From: Bosea vaviloviae | GTDB lineage: Bacteria > Pseudomonadota > Alphaproteobacteria > Rhizobiales > Beijerinckiaceae | NCBI RefSeq assembly: GCF_001741865.1 | Contig: NZ_CP017147.1 | Location: 4,021,001 to 4,085,000, forward strand | Direction of reading: 5' to 3' | Length of the DNA: 64,000 nucleotides | Shown here: piece after piece, positions 25,078 to 34,301 of the stretch | Position numbering within the stretch: position 1 is the first letter of the stretch | How the letters are laid out: the number at the start of each line of letters is the position of its first letter | Translations under genes and position numbers: made by a program | Notes under the pieces: model-generated | The model's input: only the letters and a program-made list of their open reading frames with translations | The model's database searches: none | What the model was told of the DNA's origin: nothing

Positions 25078-26817
25078 ATGCTTTCGCAAACGGTTCGCAA
25101 TCTGACGCCTGCATTCGCTTCGCTTTTCGGGCTGTCTTTCGTGCTCAACCTGTTCGTCTTCGTTTCCCCCATTTATACGATGCAGATCTATGATCGGGTG
25201 CTGACAAGCCGGAATGGCACGACGTTGGTCATGCTGTCGCTGATCGTGCTTGTTCTGTTTGCAGCTTATGCTGCGCTCGAGCATTTCCGCAGCCGCGCGC
25301 TTGTTCAGCTCGGTCTATGCGTGGATCGGGCGCTGTCCGAACCGGCTTTCGAAGCTGCTTTTCGCGGCGCATTGGAAGCAAAGGGCTCGCAGCAGGTCGT
25401 GCCCATTCGTGACGTGGAGACCTTGCGCGCCACATTGTCGGGTAGCCTCGTACCCGCTCTTATGGATGCGCCTTGGGTCCCGATCTATCTTGCTCTCTGC
25501 TTCGTCCTTCATCCCGCGATCGGCGTCGTCGCTACGGTTGGAGCGGCCGCAATTCTCGGCGTGGCCCTGCTGAACGAGCGCATGACCAAGAATTCCTTGG
25601 TTCGCGCGTCTGAACTCGGTCACAGCGCGAGCGAGCGCCTCGCCGCGTCCCTCCGGAATGCCGAAGTCATCAAGGCGTTGGGGATGGGCCGGGCGATCCG
25701 CGGCGAGTGGCAGGACCGTCACGACAGCGCTCTCCAATATCACACCTTGGCGGCCAACCGGGGCGGGACGCTGCTGGCGATAACCAAGCTGTTGCGGCTT
25801 GCGCTCCAATGCGCGGTGCTTGGCGTGGGCGCCTATCTCGCCATCCATCAGAACATCGCGGCAGGCGTGATCTTCGCCGCCTCCCTGATCATGGGGCGGG
25901 CTCTGGCCCCGATCGAGGGCGCTGTTGGCCAGTGGAAGAGTTTCGTGTCTGCCCGCAGCGCCTTCCAGCGGCTCGGGACGACCTTGAAGACACCATCCGA
26001 CAGCCGGAGCATGACGCTGCCGCATCCGGCCGGAACGCTGCGCGTCGAGGGCTTGAGCGTGCGCGCTCCCAACGGGCAAGCATTGCTCTTGCACAATGTC
26101 TCGTTCGAGGTGGAGCCCGGCGAGATTGCAGCGGTCATCGGGCTGACCGGCTCGGGGAAATCCTCGCTCGCCCGGGCTCTGGTCGGCGTCTGGCAGCCTG
26201 TTCAGGGCGTCGTCCGCCTCGACGGTACCGACATCAGCCATTTTTCCGATGACCAACGCGGCCGTGTCCTTGGCTACCTGCCGCAAGATGTCGAGCTGTT
26301 TGCTGGAAGCGTGCGCGACAACGTGACCCGCTTCGATCCCTCAGCCACTGACGATGCGGCCATCGCCGCCGCCTCGGCCGGGTCCGCGCACGAGCTTATC
26401 CAGAGTTTTCCGGATGGATATGCGACACAGATCGGTGACGACGGAGCGACCCTCTCCGGGGGGCAGCGGCAGCGGATCGGCCTGGCGCGTGCGCTCTACG
26501 GCCAGCCTGCGCTGGTCGTGCTCGACGAGCCGAACGCTAATCTGGATATGGATGGCGATGTTGCGCTTGGTCGCGCATTGTCGGGCCTGCGCGCCGCGGG
26601 CGCGATCGTCGTCGTGATCACGCACCGCCCGCAGCTTCTGTCGCAGGTCGACAAGATCATTCTCATGCAGAAGGGCCAGGCCGTCAGGGTCGGTCTGCGT
26701 GATGAAATCCTGCCAGTGCTGCTGCAGCCCGGCGCGGGGGCGAGCGTTCGGCCGCCACAGCGCGTTCAGGTGCGGAGCGGTGAGCCGATTTCGGTGGCAA
26801 GGTGGGGGCGGCGATGA
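25078..26817 (+). CDS. Type I secretion ABC permease/ATPase (PrtD/HlyB-like)
   Basis: The 579-residue exporter has an N-terminal membrane domain with hydrophobic helices (about 15-35, 50-70, 125-165, 240-275) and a C-terminal ATPase. The ATPase shows Walker A GLTGSGKSS, Q-loop YLPQDVELF, ABC signature LSGGQRQR and Walker B VVLDEPNANLD. The NxxLD ending and the length match the PrtD/AprD subfamily, which exports RTX proteases and surface proteins. It has no peptidase C39-like domain. It overlaps the HlyD gene by 4 bases and follows the beta-helix gene, its likely substrate. Confidence 0.93.
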   Translation: MLSQTVRNLTPAFASLFGLSFVLNLFVFVSPIYTMQIYDRVLTSRNGTTLVMLSLIVLVLFAAYAALEHFRSRALVQLGLCVDRALSEPAFEAAFRGALEAKGSQQVVPIRDVETLRATLSGSLVPALMDAPWVPIYLALCFVLHPAIGVVATVGAAAILGVALLNERMTKNSLVRASELGHSASERLAASLRNAEVIKALGMGRAIRGEWQDRHDSALQYHTLAANRGGTLLAITKLLRLALQCAVLGVGAYLAIHQNIAAGVIFAASLIMGRALAPIEGAVGQWKSFVSARSAFQRLGTTLKTPSDSRSMTLPHPAGTLRVEGLSVRAPNGQALLLHNVSFEVEPGEIAAVIGLTGSGKSSLARALVGVWQPVQGVVRLDGTDISHFSDDQRGRVLGYLPQDVELFAGSVRDNVTRFDPSATDDAAIAAASAGSAHELIQSFPDGYATQIGDDGATLSGGQRQRIGLARALYGQPALVVLDEPNANLDMDGDVALGRALSGLRAAGAIVVVITHRPQLLSQVDKIILMQKGQAVRVGLRDEILPVLLQPGAGASVRPPQRVQVRSGEPISVARWGRR

Positions 26818-28235
26818 AACTCACATTCAATTTTGCTAAAGGTCGCAATCCTGCGATAGGGCGTAATCTTGCGATCGGGCGCCAGCGCCTCGAGCCAGCG
26901 CTTGCCATTCTGAAGCGCTGGCTCCCGCCGGCCGGGGCCCCTGTCGAGGGGGGCGGCGATTGGCGCGCTCCGGTTCGGAAGGGCTACATCGTCGTTGCCG
27001 TCGTGCTGGGCGTGGGTGGGTTCTGGTCTGCGACCGCTCGCCTCGACAGCGCCGTAGTCGCTCATGGCAGCGTTGTCGTGGAAAGCGACCGCAAGGCGGT
27101 TCAGCATCTCGAGGGCGGTCTGGTCGAGGCCATCGTCGTGCGGGACGGCTCGGAGGTTCGAGCCGGAGAGGTCCTGCTCAGGCTCGATACGACGCATGCA
27201 GCTGCGCAGAAAAGCGTGGCGCGGCTTGGTGTATTGCAGGCATTGGGCGAGGAGGCGCGGTTTGCGGCCCAGATCGACCGGTCTGATCGCCTCGATTTTC
27301 CAAAGGAGCTGACAGATGCTGCAGAGACCGGGGAGGCGCGCCGCATCATTCTCGACCAGGAACGGCTCTTCAAGGAGCGCGCTTCGGCCCAGAAGCTGGA
27401 AGTCTCCATTCTGGGAGAGCGGCTGTCGCAGTCCCAGAAGCAGCGCGACTCGACCGAGGCACAGCGCGATTCCGCAGTCAGCCAGGCAGCCAGCATCAAA
27501 GACGAGCTCGCCAAGCTGCAGCCTCTGGCCGATCAGGGTTACATCGCGGCAACGCGCATCAACCCGTTGCGCCGGTCATTGACGGAGCTTCAGGGCCGTA
27601 TCGGGTCGCTGGAGGCCGATCTGATGCGTTTCTCCGTCGCCAACGACGAAATCCGGCTGCAGACGAGCCAAATCGGCTTGCGCGCTGCCGAAGAGGCATC
27701 GACGAAGGTCGCGGAATGCCGGGTGAAGCTCGCCGATGCGCGCGAAAAGCTGCGGATGGCCGAGGATGTGCTGGCGCGTTCGGAGGTTCGCGCGCCGCGC
27801 GCAGGCCGGATCGTTGGCTCGAAGGTCCATACGGTGGGAGCGGTGGTCAAGCCCGGCGAGACCATGATGGAAATCGTGCCGCAGGACGACGAGCTCGTCG
27901 TCACCGCCAAGATTTCGCCCCTGGACGTGAACAACCTTCGCCCGGGCATGGCTGCGGAGGTGCGCCTGCCCTCGTTCAAGGGCCGGGCGACGCCCTTCAC
28001 GGTCGGCGAGGTGAAATCCGTCGCAGCCGATACGCAGCGCGACGAGGTCTCGCAGCAGATGGCCTATGAGCTGCGCGTCAGCATCTCAGCATCGGGCTTC
28101 CCTCCGAAGATCCGTGCCAAGCTCAAGCCGGGCATGCCGGCCGACGTCTTCGTCCCGACCGGTGAACGAACGGCTCTAGCCTATCTGATGCAGCCCCTGC
28201 GGGATTCCATGCGTTCGGCCTTCAGGGAGGAATGA
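26814..28235 (+). CDS. HlyD-family type I secretion periplasmic adaptor
   Basis: The adaptor bridges the ABC exporter and an outer-membrane TolC-like pore. After a basic N-terminal region there is one membrane segment (YIVVAVVLGVGGFW, about residues 59-72). Next come a biotinyl-lipoyl-like half motif (HLEGGLVEAI), a long coiled coil (about 150-310) and the closing half (ARSEVRAPRAGRIVG). The C-terminal beta barrel ends in MQPLRDSMRSAFREE, typical of PrtE/HlyD. The ATG at 26814 overlaps the ABC stop (ATGA); an upstream in-frame GTG at 26802 is less likely. The product has 473 residues. Confidence 0.93.
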   Translation: MKLTFNFAKGRNPAIGRNLAIGRQRLEPALAILKRWLPPAGAPVEGGGDWRAPVRKGYIVVAVVLGVGGFWSATARLDSAVVAHGSVVVESDRKAVQHLEGGLVEAIVVRDGSEVRAGEVLLRLDTTHAAAQKSVARLGVLQALGEEARFAAQIDRSDRLDFPKELTDAAETGEARRIILDQERLFKERASAQKLEVSILGERLSQSQKQRDSTEAQRDSAVSQAASIKDELAKLQPLADQGYIAATRINPLRRSLTELQGRIGSLEADLMRFSVANDEIRLQTSQIGLRAAEEASTKVAECRVKLADAREKLRMAEDVLARSEVRAPRAGRIVGSKVHTVGAVVKPGETMMEIVPQDDELVVTAKISPLDVNNLRPGMAAEVRLPSFKGRATPFTVGEVKSVAADTQRDEVSQQMAYELRVSISASGFPPKIRAKLKPGMPADVFVPTGERTALAYLMQPLRDSMRSAFREE

Positions 28236-28402
28236 GCCCATGCCGCAGGGCCGAGCGCGCTCGTGGGGCATCGGTTGGTTCGGCGCGATCCGGGCCGCCA
28301 GACGGCCGGCCGCGAGCGCGGCGGACACGACGCAAACAGGGTAGCGCGATCCAAAACAGAGTACGACCGAATCGGGGCTATTGCCGGAAATGTGCCGTGC
28401 TA

Positions 28403-28427
28403 GATCAGCGTCTCCGAGGAGCTGATC
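28403..28427 (+). promoter_or_regulatory. Hairpin enclosing the ribosome binding site of the second manC
   Basis: GATCAGC (28403-28409) pairs perfectly with GCTGATC (28421-28427). The loop contains CTCC and GAGG/GGAG, so the Shine-Dalgarno can pair with an internal CTCC. The ATG follows at 28431. The structure could limit translation initiation. Confidence 0.35.
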
Positions 28428-28430
28428 CGC

Positions 28431-29840
28431 ATGCGTCCAAAGATCATTCCTGTCGTCATGTGCGAAGGGGCCGGCATTGGTCTGTGGCCTGTCTCTCGCA
28501 ACACGATGCCGAAGCAGTTCATTCCGCTTTTTGGCCGGGATTCCGCTTTTCAGCGCACGGCAAAACTCCTGTCCGACGCGCCTGTCTTTGACAGGCTCAT
28601 TGTCGTCGCCAGCACGGAACACCGTTTCACCGTCGCCGATCAGTTGCAGGAGATCGGCGTGAAGGCCGAGATCGTGGTCGAGCCCGTCTGTCGCGGCTCC
28701 GCTTCCGCTGTGGCGATCGCGGCCGAGCTCGGTCTTGCCCGCGATGACGCTGCGCTCGTCGGCGTCTTCGCCGCCGACCATGTCGTGCAGGACGGCAGGC
28801 TTTTCGTCGAGACCTGCACCAGGGCCGCCGCCGTCGCAGTGCAAGGCGGCATCGTGACGATTGGAATACCGCCGGCCTATCCTGCAACGAGCTACGGCTA
28901 TATCCGCCCCGGCTCGGAGATCACGGGTGGCGCGCATCAGGTCGAGGCGTTCGTCGAGGCGTCCGATGCGGTGCAGGCGGCGCGCTATCTGGCGGACGGC
29001 TATCTGTGGGATTCTGGCAACCTCATTTTCGACGCCGCGACGATGCGCGCCGAACTCGAGGCATTCGCGTCCGATGTCATGGTGTCAGTCGGCGAGGCTG
29101 TTGCGAAAGGCGGTCACGAGCTCGGATTCCTGACGCTCGAGCCGCGTGCTTTCGCCAAGACGCCGAAGGTTTCGATCACCGCCGTCATGGAGCAAACGCA
29201 GAAGGCATCCGTGATCGCCGGGCAGTTCGGCTGGTCGGATGTCGGGTGCTGGTCCGCGGTCTGGGAGCTTTCCAAGAAGGGGGTGAACGGCAATGTCGTC
29301 GAAGGGCGTGGCTATGTGTTCGATGGCGCCAACAACCTGCTGCGCTCCGAGGACGCTCTCCTCACTGTCGTGGGCGTCGACGACATCGCCGTCATCGCGA
29401 CGCGCGATTCCATATTGGTGGTGCCGAAGGCGATGGCCGGCAAGGTGACCGACGTCGTGGCTCTGCTCACGGCAAATGGCGAGCCGGAAGCCGGCAGCCA
29501 TCGCGAAATCCACCGGCCCTGGGGCAAATACCTTTCGATCGATCTCGACACGCGTCACCAGGTCAAGCGCATCACGGTCAAGCCCGGCGGAGTCCTATCC
29601 CTCCAGAAGCACTACCACCGAGCCGAGCACTGGGTCGTGGTGCGCGGAACGGCCGAAGTCACGCGCGATGACGAAACCATCATTGTGCACGAAAACGAGT
29701 CGATCTACCTGCCGATCGGCTGCGTCCACCGCATGGCAAATCCCGGCAAGATCCCGCTCGATATCATCGAAGTCCAGGTCGGTTCCTATCTTGGCGAAGA
29801 CGACATCATCCGCATCGAGGATATTTACAAGCGATGCTGA
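28431..29840 (+). CDS. manC: Mannose-1-phosphate guanylyltransferase / mannose-6-phosphate isomerase (copy 2, diverged active-site loop)
   Basis: This 469-residue protein has the same length and layout as the enzyme at 12336-13745. The nucleotidyltransferase signature reads CEGAGIGLWPVSR; the canonical form is GGxGTRLWPxSR, so the first Gly, the Thr and the Arg are all changed. The mannose-binding region reads EPVCRGSASA instead of the usual EPxxRNTAPA. SDVGCWSAVW and the isomerase cupin (LSLQKHYHRAEHW, VGSYLGEDDIIR) look intact. It may thus keep isomerase but have weak or altered nucleotidyltransferase activity. It stands after the exporter genes with about 195 bases between, so it may have its own promoter. 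Confidence 0.85.
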   Translation: MRPKIIPVVMCEGAGIGLWPVSRNTMPKQFIPLFGRDSAFQRTAKLLSDAPVFDRLIVVASTEHRFTVADQLQEIGVKAEIVVEPVCRGSASAVAIAAELGLARDDAALVGVFAADHVVQDGRLFVETCTRAAAVAVQGGIVTIGIPPAYPATSYGYIRPGSEITGGAHQVEAFVEASDAVQAARYLADGYLWDSGNLIFDAATMRAELEAFASDVMVSVGEAVAKGGHELGFLTLEPRAFAKTPKVSITAVMEQTQKASVIAGQFGWSDVGCWSAVWELSKKGVNGNVVEGRGYVFDGANNLLRSEDALLTVVGVDDIAVIATRDSILVVPKAMAGKVTDVVALLTANGEPEAGSHREIHRPWGKYLSIDLDTRHQVKRITVKPGGVLSLQKHYHRAEHWVVVRGTAEVTRDDETIIVHENESIYLPIGCVHRMANPGKIPLDIIEVQVGSYLGEDDIIRIEDIYKRC

Positions 29841-29964
29841 GGTGAGGGGGGCGGGGCTTCTCTCTCGTGCGGGCTCGTGATGAGATTATCCGGCCCTGCC
29901 AGCTCTTTTGGACATTGCTTGCCTTCCGCGAGATGACCGGCAAGACAAAAGGGCCTGCCCAAAA

Positions 29965-30189
29965 CTACTCTTCACCACGCCGTTGCAGTGCAAGCTGGTG
30001 GAGTTTGCGCGCCGAGGATGCGTCGGTTTCGCACTGATCGATCATCATCGCGAGCGCGGCCAGGACGATGTCCTTTTTCGAGGCGTCGGGGTGTTCGGCG
30101 CGAACTGCGTTGAACAGGTCCTTCGCATCTGAATAATGATGGGTGAGCCGAAGCAGCGTCGCATTCAAGCTCTTGCTCTTGGACGGCAT
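29965..30189 (-). CDS. Small hypothetical protein (74 aa)
   Basis: I do not recognise the family. The product is helical and charged, with a hydrophobic patch (IVLAALAMMI), and starts with a basic MPSKSKS. AGGG lies 7 bases before the ATG. It sits alone, convergent with the second manC, and has codon use like its neighbours. It could be a DNA-binding or toxin-antitoxin-like miniprotein, but nothing in the sequence decides this. Confidence 0.55.
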   Translation of the reverse strand: MPSKSKSLNATLLRLTHHYSDAKDLFNAVRAEHPDASKKDIVLAALAMMIDQCETDASSARKLHQLALQRRGEE

Positions 30190-30210
30190 GTCGGAGCCCT
30201 TCGTGCTACT

Positions 30211-30312
30211 AGAGCAACTTCCGATCCGATTGGATCGTTCAATTGCTCTAGTTCATTGTTTTAGCGCGTTTTCTTCATGCGAACTGGTATCCACTTCGCT
30301 TGAAAACGCTCT
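30211..30312 (-). repeat. Interspersed palindromic repeat, copy B
   Basis: This is the inverted copy of the element of about 102 bases at 11730-11831 and 45038-45140. It starts with AGAGCAACTTCCGATCCGAT and ends with GAAAACGCTCT. This copy is fully intergenic, just upstream of the small protein gene on the minus strand and about 200 bases before the decarboxylase gene. The rest of the gap (30313-30521) holds nothing I can name. Confidence 0.85.
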
Positions 30313-30521
30313 GGCTCGGCGCGCGGCGGTTGAGGAAGACCGTGCCTTTCGCCGCGTGACAACTCAGTTCGAACGCTCGTTTCGGGAGCTAGCCTTCGAT
30401 GTCGTCGATCGTCAAGGCGGCGCCAACCTGCTCGATCGACATCGTCACATAGTGACAACGATAGTCGCCGGACTGTCATGGAACTCACCGACATCTTCGG
30501 GATCGAGCCAGCGGAGCAGAC

Positions 30522-32885
30522 ATGGACTATTTCAGGCGCTTCACCTTTTTGTTCGCGACGCCGAGTTTCGACGCGGAGGATCTCGAAGGCATAAGGTTCA
30601 ACCAGATCGTCGATGAAATCGAGCGGTCCGGCTTCGAGGTCGTGAAAGCCCGCAAGCTCGAAGATGCCGAGATCGCCGTGCAGACCGATGCCGCCATCGG
30701 CTGCATGGTCGTCGACTGGGGCAAGAAGGGCCTTGAAGGCAAGACGGCGGCCCTGATCAATCTGATGCGCCGCCGCGGGCTGGACTTCCCGATCATCCTG
30801 CTGATCCGCCGCAAGCGCTTCGAGGATCTGCCCGTCGAGGTGCTCGACTTCATCGACGGCTATATCTTCCTGTCCGAGGAGACACCGCCCTTCATCGCCA
30901 AGAGCCTGATCAGCCGCTTGAAGCAATATGCCGAGACGCTGAAGACGCCCTTCTTCGGCGCACTGGTCGACTATGCCGAGGAGGGCAATCATCTTTGGAC
31001 CTGCCCGGGACACAATGGCGGCGTGTTCTACAGCCGCAGCCCTATCGGCCGGGTCTTCATGGAGCATCTCGGCGAGGCCGTCTTCCGCGACGACCTCGAC
31101 AATTCGGTGCTCGATCTCGGCGACCTCCTGACCCATGAGGGCCCGGCCCTGAAGGCGCAGAAGGAGGCCGCCCAGATTTTCGGGGCGGAGAAGACCTATT
31201 TCGTCCTCAACGGCACCTCGACCTCGAACAAGGTGGCGCTGGCTGCGCTCGTGACCGATGGCGACCTTGTCTTGTTCGACCGCAACAACCACAAGGCGGC
31301 CCATCATGGCGCGCTGATGATCGGCGGCGGCATCCCGGTCTATCTGCCGACGATCCGCAACGCCTGGGGGCTGATCGGCCCGATGCGCTGGGACGCCTTT
31401 GACGAGGAGGCGCTGCGCGAGCGCATCCGGACGCATCCGCTGGTCAAGGACCCCGACGCCTGGCAAAAGCCGCGCCCCTTCCGCGTCGCGGTGGTCGAGC
31501 AATGCACCTATGACGGCACGATCCACAGCGCCCAGATGATCCTGAAGCGCATCGGCCATCTCTGCGACTACATCCTGTTCGACGAGGCCTGGGCCGGCTT
31601 CATGAAGTTCCACCCGCTCTATGCCGGGCGCTTCGCCATGGGGCTTGCTGATCTGGGGCCAGACTCACCCGGCATCATCGCGACGCAGTCGACGCATAAG
31701 CAGCTGGCGAGCTTCTCCCAGGCTTCGCAGATCCACATGAAGGACCGGCATATCCGCGGCCAGAAGCGCCGAGTCGAGCACCGGCGCTTCAATGAGAGCT
31801 TCATGCAATATGCCTCGACCTCGCCCTTCTACCCGCTATTCGCCTCGCTCGACGTCGGCGCGCAGATGATGAAAGGGCGTTCCGGCGAAGTGCTGTGGGA
31901 TGACACGATCCGGCTCGGCATCGAGCTGCGCAAGAAGATCCGCGCCGTGCGGCGCGAATTCGAGGAGAAGGAAATCCTGCCGGAGCGGCGCTGGTTCTTC
32001 GAGCCCTTCGTGCCCGACCGCGTGACGATCCCCGATGCGTCGCGCGAGGGGGCGGTCCATGACGTCGCCTGGGAAGCGGTCGGCACCGACCAGCTCGCCA
32101 GCGACCCCTCCTATTGGCAACTCGCTCCAGGCGCCGTCTGGCATGGTTTCTCCGGCCTGGAGCCGGGCTTTGCCATGACCGACCCCAACAAGCTGACGCT
32201 GCTCACGCCGGGCTTCGACCGCGCCACGGGCGGCTATGCCGAACATGGCATCCCGGCACCGGTCGTCGCCCAGTTCCTGCGCGAGAACCGGATCGTCGCT
32301 GAGAAAAACGACCTCAACTCGCTGCTCTTCCTGCTGACGCCGGGCGTCGAAGCCAGCAAGGCCGGCACGCTGATCAGCGGGCTCGTCGCCTTCAAGAAGC
32401 TGCACGACGACAATGCCCTGCTGGAAGACGCTATTCCGGAATTCTACCGGCGCCGGCCTTCACGCTATGCCGGCGTGCGCCTGCGCGATCTCTGTGGCCA
32501 GATGCACCGCTTCTTCCGCGAGGCCGATGTCAGCGCTTTGCAGGCGAGGCAATTCGCGGCCGAACATCTGCCGGAGATCGCCATGTCGCCCCATGATGCT
32601 GCGCGCTGCCTCGTACGCAACGATGTCGACTACCTGCCCATCGATGCCATCGCCGGGCGCATCGCCACGACGCCCTTCGTGGTCTATCCGCCCGGGATCG
32701 CGACGATCGTCCCCGGCGAGCGGCTGACCGAACGAGCCCAGCCGATGATCGACTATCTCAAGATGTTCGAGGCGAGCTTCAACGCCTTCCCCGGCTTCGA
32801 CGTGGAGATCCAGGGCGTCTATCGCGAGGTCGATGCGGACGGACGCGTGCGGCTCCACACCTATGTCGTCAGCGAACAGGCTTAA
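30522..32885 (+). CDS. Orn/Lys/Arg decarboxylase (PLP fold type I)
   Basis: The 787-residue enzyme has the inducible-decarboxylase layout. A response-regulator-like wing domain (about 1-135) comes first, then the PLP core with the TCPGHNGG motif, the FDEAWAGF aspartate region and the PLP lysine Lys393 in STHKQLA. A C-terminal domain follows (about 600-787). It decarboxylates a basic amino acid to a diamine such as putrescine, cadaverine or agmatine; the substrate cannot be told from sequence. Length fits the 710-790 range of the family. GGAG lies before the ATG. The GNAT gene begins 21 bases downstream. A small broken copy of this gene lies at 38271-38420. Confidence 0.92.
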   Translation: MDYFRRFTFLFATPSFDAEDLEGIRFNQIVDEIERSGFEVVKARKLEDAEIAVQTDAAIGCMVVDWGKKGLEGKTAALINLMRRRGLDFPIILLIRRKRFEDLPVEVLDFIDGYIFLSEETPPFIAKSLISRLKQYAETLKTPFFGALVDYAEEGNHLWTCPGHNGGVFYSRSPIGRVFMEHLGEAVFRDDLDNSVLDLGDLLTHEGPALKAQKEAAQIFGAEKTYFVLNGTSTSNKVALAALVTDGDLVLFDRNNHKAAHHGALMIGGGIPVYLPTIRNAWGLIGPMRWDAFDEEALRERIRTHPLVKDPDAWQKPRPFRVAVVEQCTYDGTIHSAQMILKRIGHLCDYILFDEAWAGFMKFHPLYAGRFAMGLADLGPDSPGIIATQSTHKQLASFSQASQIHMKDRHIRGQKRRVEHRRFNESFMQYASTSPFYPLFASLDVGAQMMKGRSGEVLWDDTIRLGIELRKKIRAVRREFEEKEILPERRWFFEPFVPDRVTIPDASREGAVHDVAWEAVGTDQLASDPSYWQLAPGAVWHGFSGLEPGFAMTDPNKLTLLTPGFDRATGGYAEHGIPAPVVAQFLRENRIVAEKNDLNSLLFLLTPGVEASKAGTLISGLVAFKKLHDDNALLEDAIPEFYRRRPSRYAGVRLRDLCGQMHRFFREADVSALQARQFAAEHLPEIAMSPHDAARCLVRNDVDYLPIDAIAGRIATTPFVVYPPGIATIVPGERLTERAQPMIDYLKMFEASFNAFPGFDVEIQGVYREVDADGRVRLHTYVVSEQA

Positions 32886-32906
32886 GTCTAAGGGTAGCAA
32901 CGCGCC

Positions 32907-33470
32907 ATGGAGAGCCAAGTCCCAATCATCATTCGGCCGTCGCGCGATACCGATGTCGAGCCTATGCTGGCGATCTATCGCCGCCATATCAAGCGCGGCA
33001 TCGAGGCCGGCGTCGAGGATACCGGCACGCCCCAGCCCGATGATCTGAAGGATCGGCGCAAGAACCTGCGCAACCGCCGGCTGCCGCATCTGGTGGCGAC
33101 GCGTGGCGGCGAGATCGTCGGCTATGCCTATGTCGTACTGTTCCGCAAGCGGCCGGCTTATCGCTACACGGTCAAGCACTCGATCTATGTCCACGACGAC
33201 CATCTCGGACGCGGCGTCGGGCGATTGCTGATGCAGGCCTTGATAGACGCCTGCGCCGCGGCGAGTTTTCGCCAGATGATCGGCTATATCGATGCCGAGA
33301 ACACGGCCTCGCTGGCTCTGCACGAACGCTTCGGCTTCGTGAGGGTAGGGCTGCTGCCCGGCGTTGCCTATCGTTATGGCAAATGGTCCGACAGCGTCAT
33401 GGTTCAGAGATCGCTGGGGGCTGGCGCGACGTCGCCGATTGCACCGAACCGTGGTCATCAAGCTGTCTAA
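32907..33470 (+). CDS. GNAT N-acetyltransferase (phosphinothricin acetyltransferase-like)
   Basis: The 187-residue product has the GNAT fold. An N-terminal strand IIIRPSRDTD leads to motif A with the acetyl-CoA loop HLGRGVGRLLM (about residues 104-114). A motif B segment NTASLALHERFGFVRVG follows, typical of the PAT/Pat branch. The acceptor is unknown. Because it follows a basic-amino-acid decarboxylase by 21 bases, a polyamine or amino-acid substrate is possible, but this is inference. A strong hairpin lies about 55 bases after the stop. Confidence 0.85.
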   Translation: MESQVPIIIRPSRDTDVEPMLAIYRRHIKRGIEAGVEDTGTPQPDDLKDRRKNLRNRRLPHLVATRGGEIVGYAYVVLFRKRPAYRYTVKHSIYVHDDHLGRGVGRLLMQALIDACAAASFRQMIGYIDAENTASLALHERFGFVRVGLLPGVAYRYGKWSDSVMVQRSLGAGATSPIAPNRGHQAV

Positions 33471-33526
33471 ACGTCGGGAAACACGTCCGGCGGCTCCAAA
33501 AAGGGGGCGGGCCTGAAGACGCCTAT

Positions 33527-33551
33527 CGATCCGGCCGGCGCGGCCGGATCG
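33527..33551. terminator. GC-rich perfect hairpin after the GNAT gene
   Basis: CGATCCGGCCG (33527-33537) and CGGCCGGATCG (33541-33551) form an 11-base stem with a 3-base loop. There is no T-run, so termination is plausible but not certain. Half of the same sequence recurs at about 38388-38403 beside a decarboxylase remnant. Confidence 0.5.
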
Positions 33552-33559
33552 ATCACTCA

Positions 33560-34190
33560 GGTCGGCCCCGCAGTTCATGGCGGGAATGATCAGGCTCGTG
33601 ACGACGCCATGTGTGATGCCCTGTCCTGAATCTCCCGTCGCGACGTAGCTGCGCTTGCTGCCGGGGTCGAGCCCGATATAAGCGCCGTAGTCGAGCGTAT
33701 CCATCACCTGGCCGGACCAACGATGGGTCTCAGGCCCAGTCTCCGGAACGAGCGCCTTGATCCAGGCTTCCCGCGCTGCGAAGCGCTCCGTCGCGTTGTC
33801 CTCTTCGCCGGTCTTGTGATCTTCGCCGCCCACGATCAGGACGTCCTTGCCCTTCGAGCCAGCGGTCAAGCGCACGTAGTGATAGGGATCGAGCGTGTCC
33901 CAATACAGGGCGTCCGCAAGAAGGCCGCGTTCGATCTCAAACGCCATCGCGTAGGTGCGATAGGGCGCCTGTTTCGTGTGATAGGCGAACCGCGCGTGGA
34001 TGGGCGAATTCGTGGCGACCACGACATGGCTTGCCGAGACCTCATGGCCGCCGGCGACAATCAGACGAACGCCGTCATCAGTTTCGACGATCTCTTCGAC
34101 GGCCGGTGCGGAGGTTCGGGAAATTTCGCCAATGACCGCGAGCGCGCCTCGGAGGCCGGCCGCAAGGGCGGTCAGCATTGAGATGCGACA
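33560..34190 (-). pseudogene. Fragment of an FAD-dependent amine/amino-acid oxidase
   Basis: The minus-strand frame encodes the middle and end of a DAO-fold oxidase. Visible pieces are HVVVATNSPI, HTKQAPYRTYA, WDTLDPYHYVR, IVGGEDHKTG, THRWSGQVMD and ATGDSGQGITHG. The N-terminal third, with the GxGxxG FAD loop, is missing. After 'IIPAMNC' the similarity stops and the frame runs on into unrelated antisense sequence. It is thus truncated at both ends. The parent was probably a full-length oxidase of about 500 residues, perhaps with a Rieske domain, by comparison with relatives. Confidence 0.75.
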
Positions 34191-34301
34191 TCGGTTCTGA
34201 CAACCGGCGGTCGCCGCTCTCCAGCGGCGGCCGCCTCTGCTGAACGGATCTGTCGTGGCTTCGTCGTCGAACTTCCTCCTGACGGCGCAAAATCATCTCA
34301 C

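Noticed and set aside
30143..30616. Plus-strand 157-codon frame through repeat copy B
   Set aside because: It is mainly a translation of the repeat and overlaps the start of the decarboxylase gene. No ribosome site or family resemblance was seen.
32460..33500. Extension of the oxidase-fragment frame on the minus strand to 32460
   Set aside because: Beyond about 33560 the frame is antisense to the GNAT and decarboxylase genes and loses all oxidase similarity.
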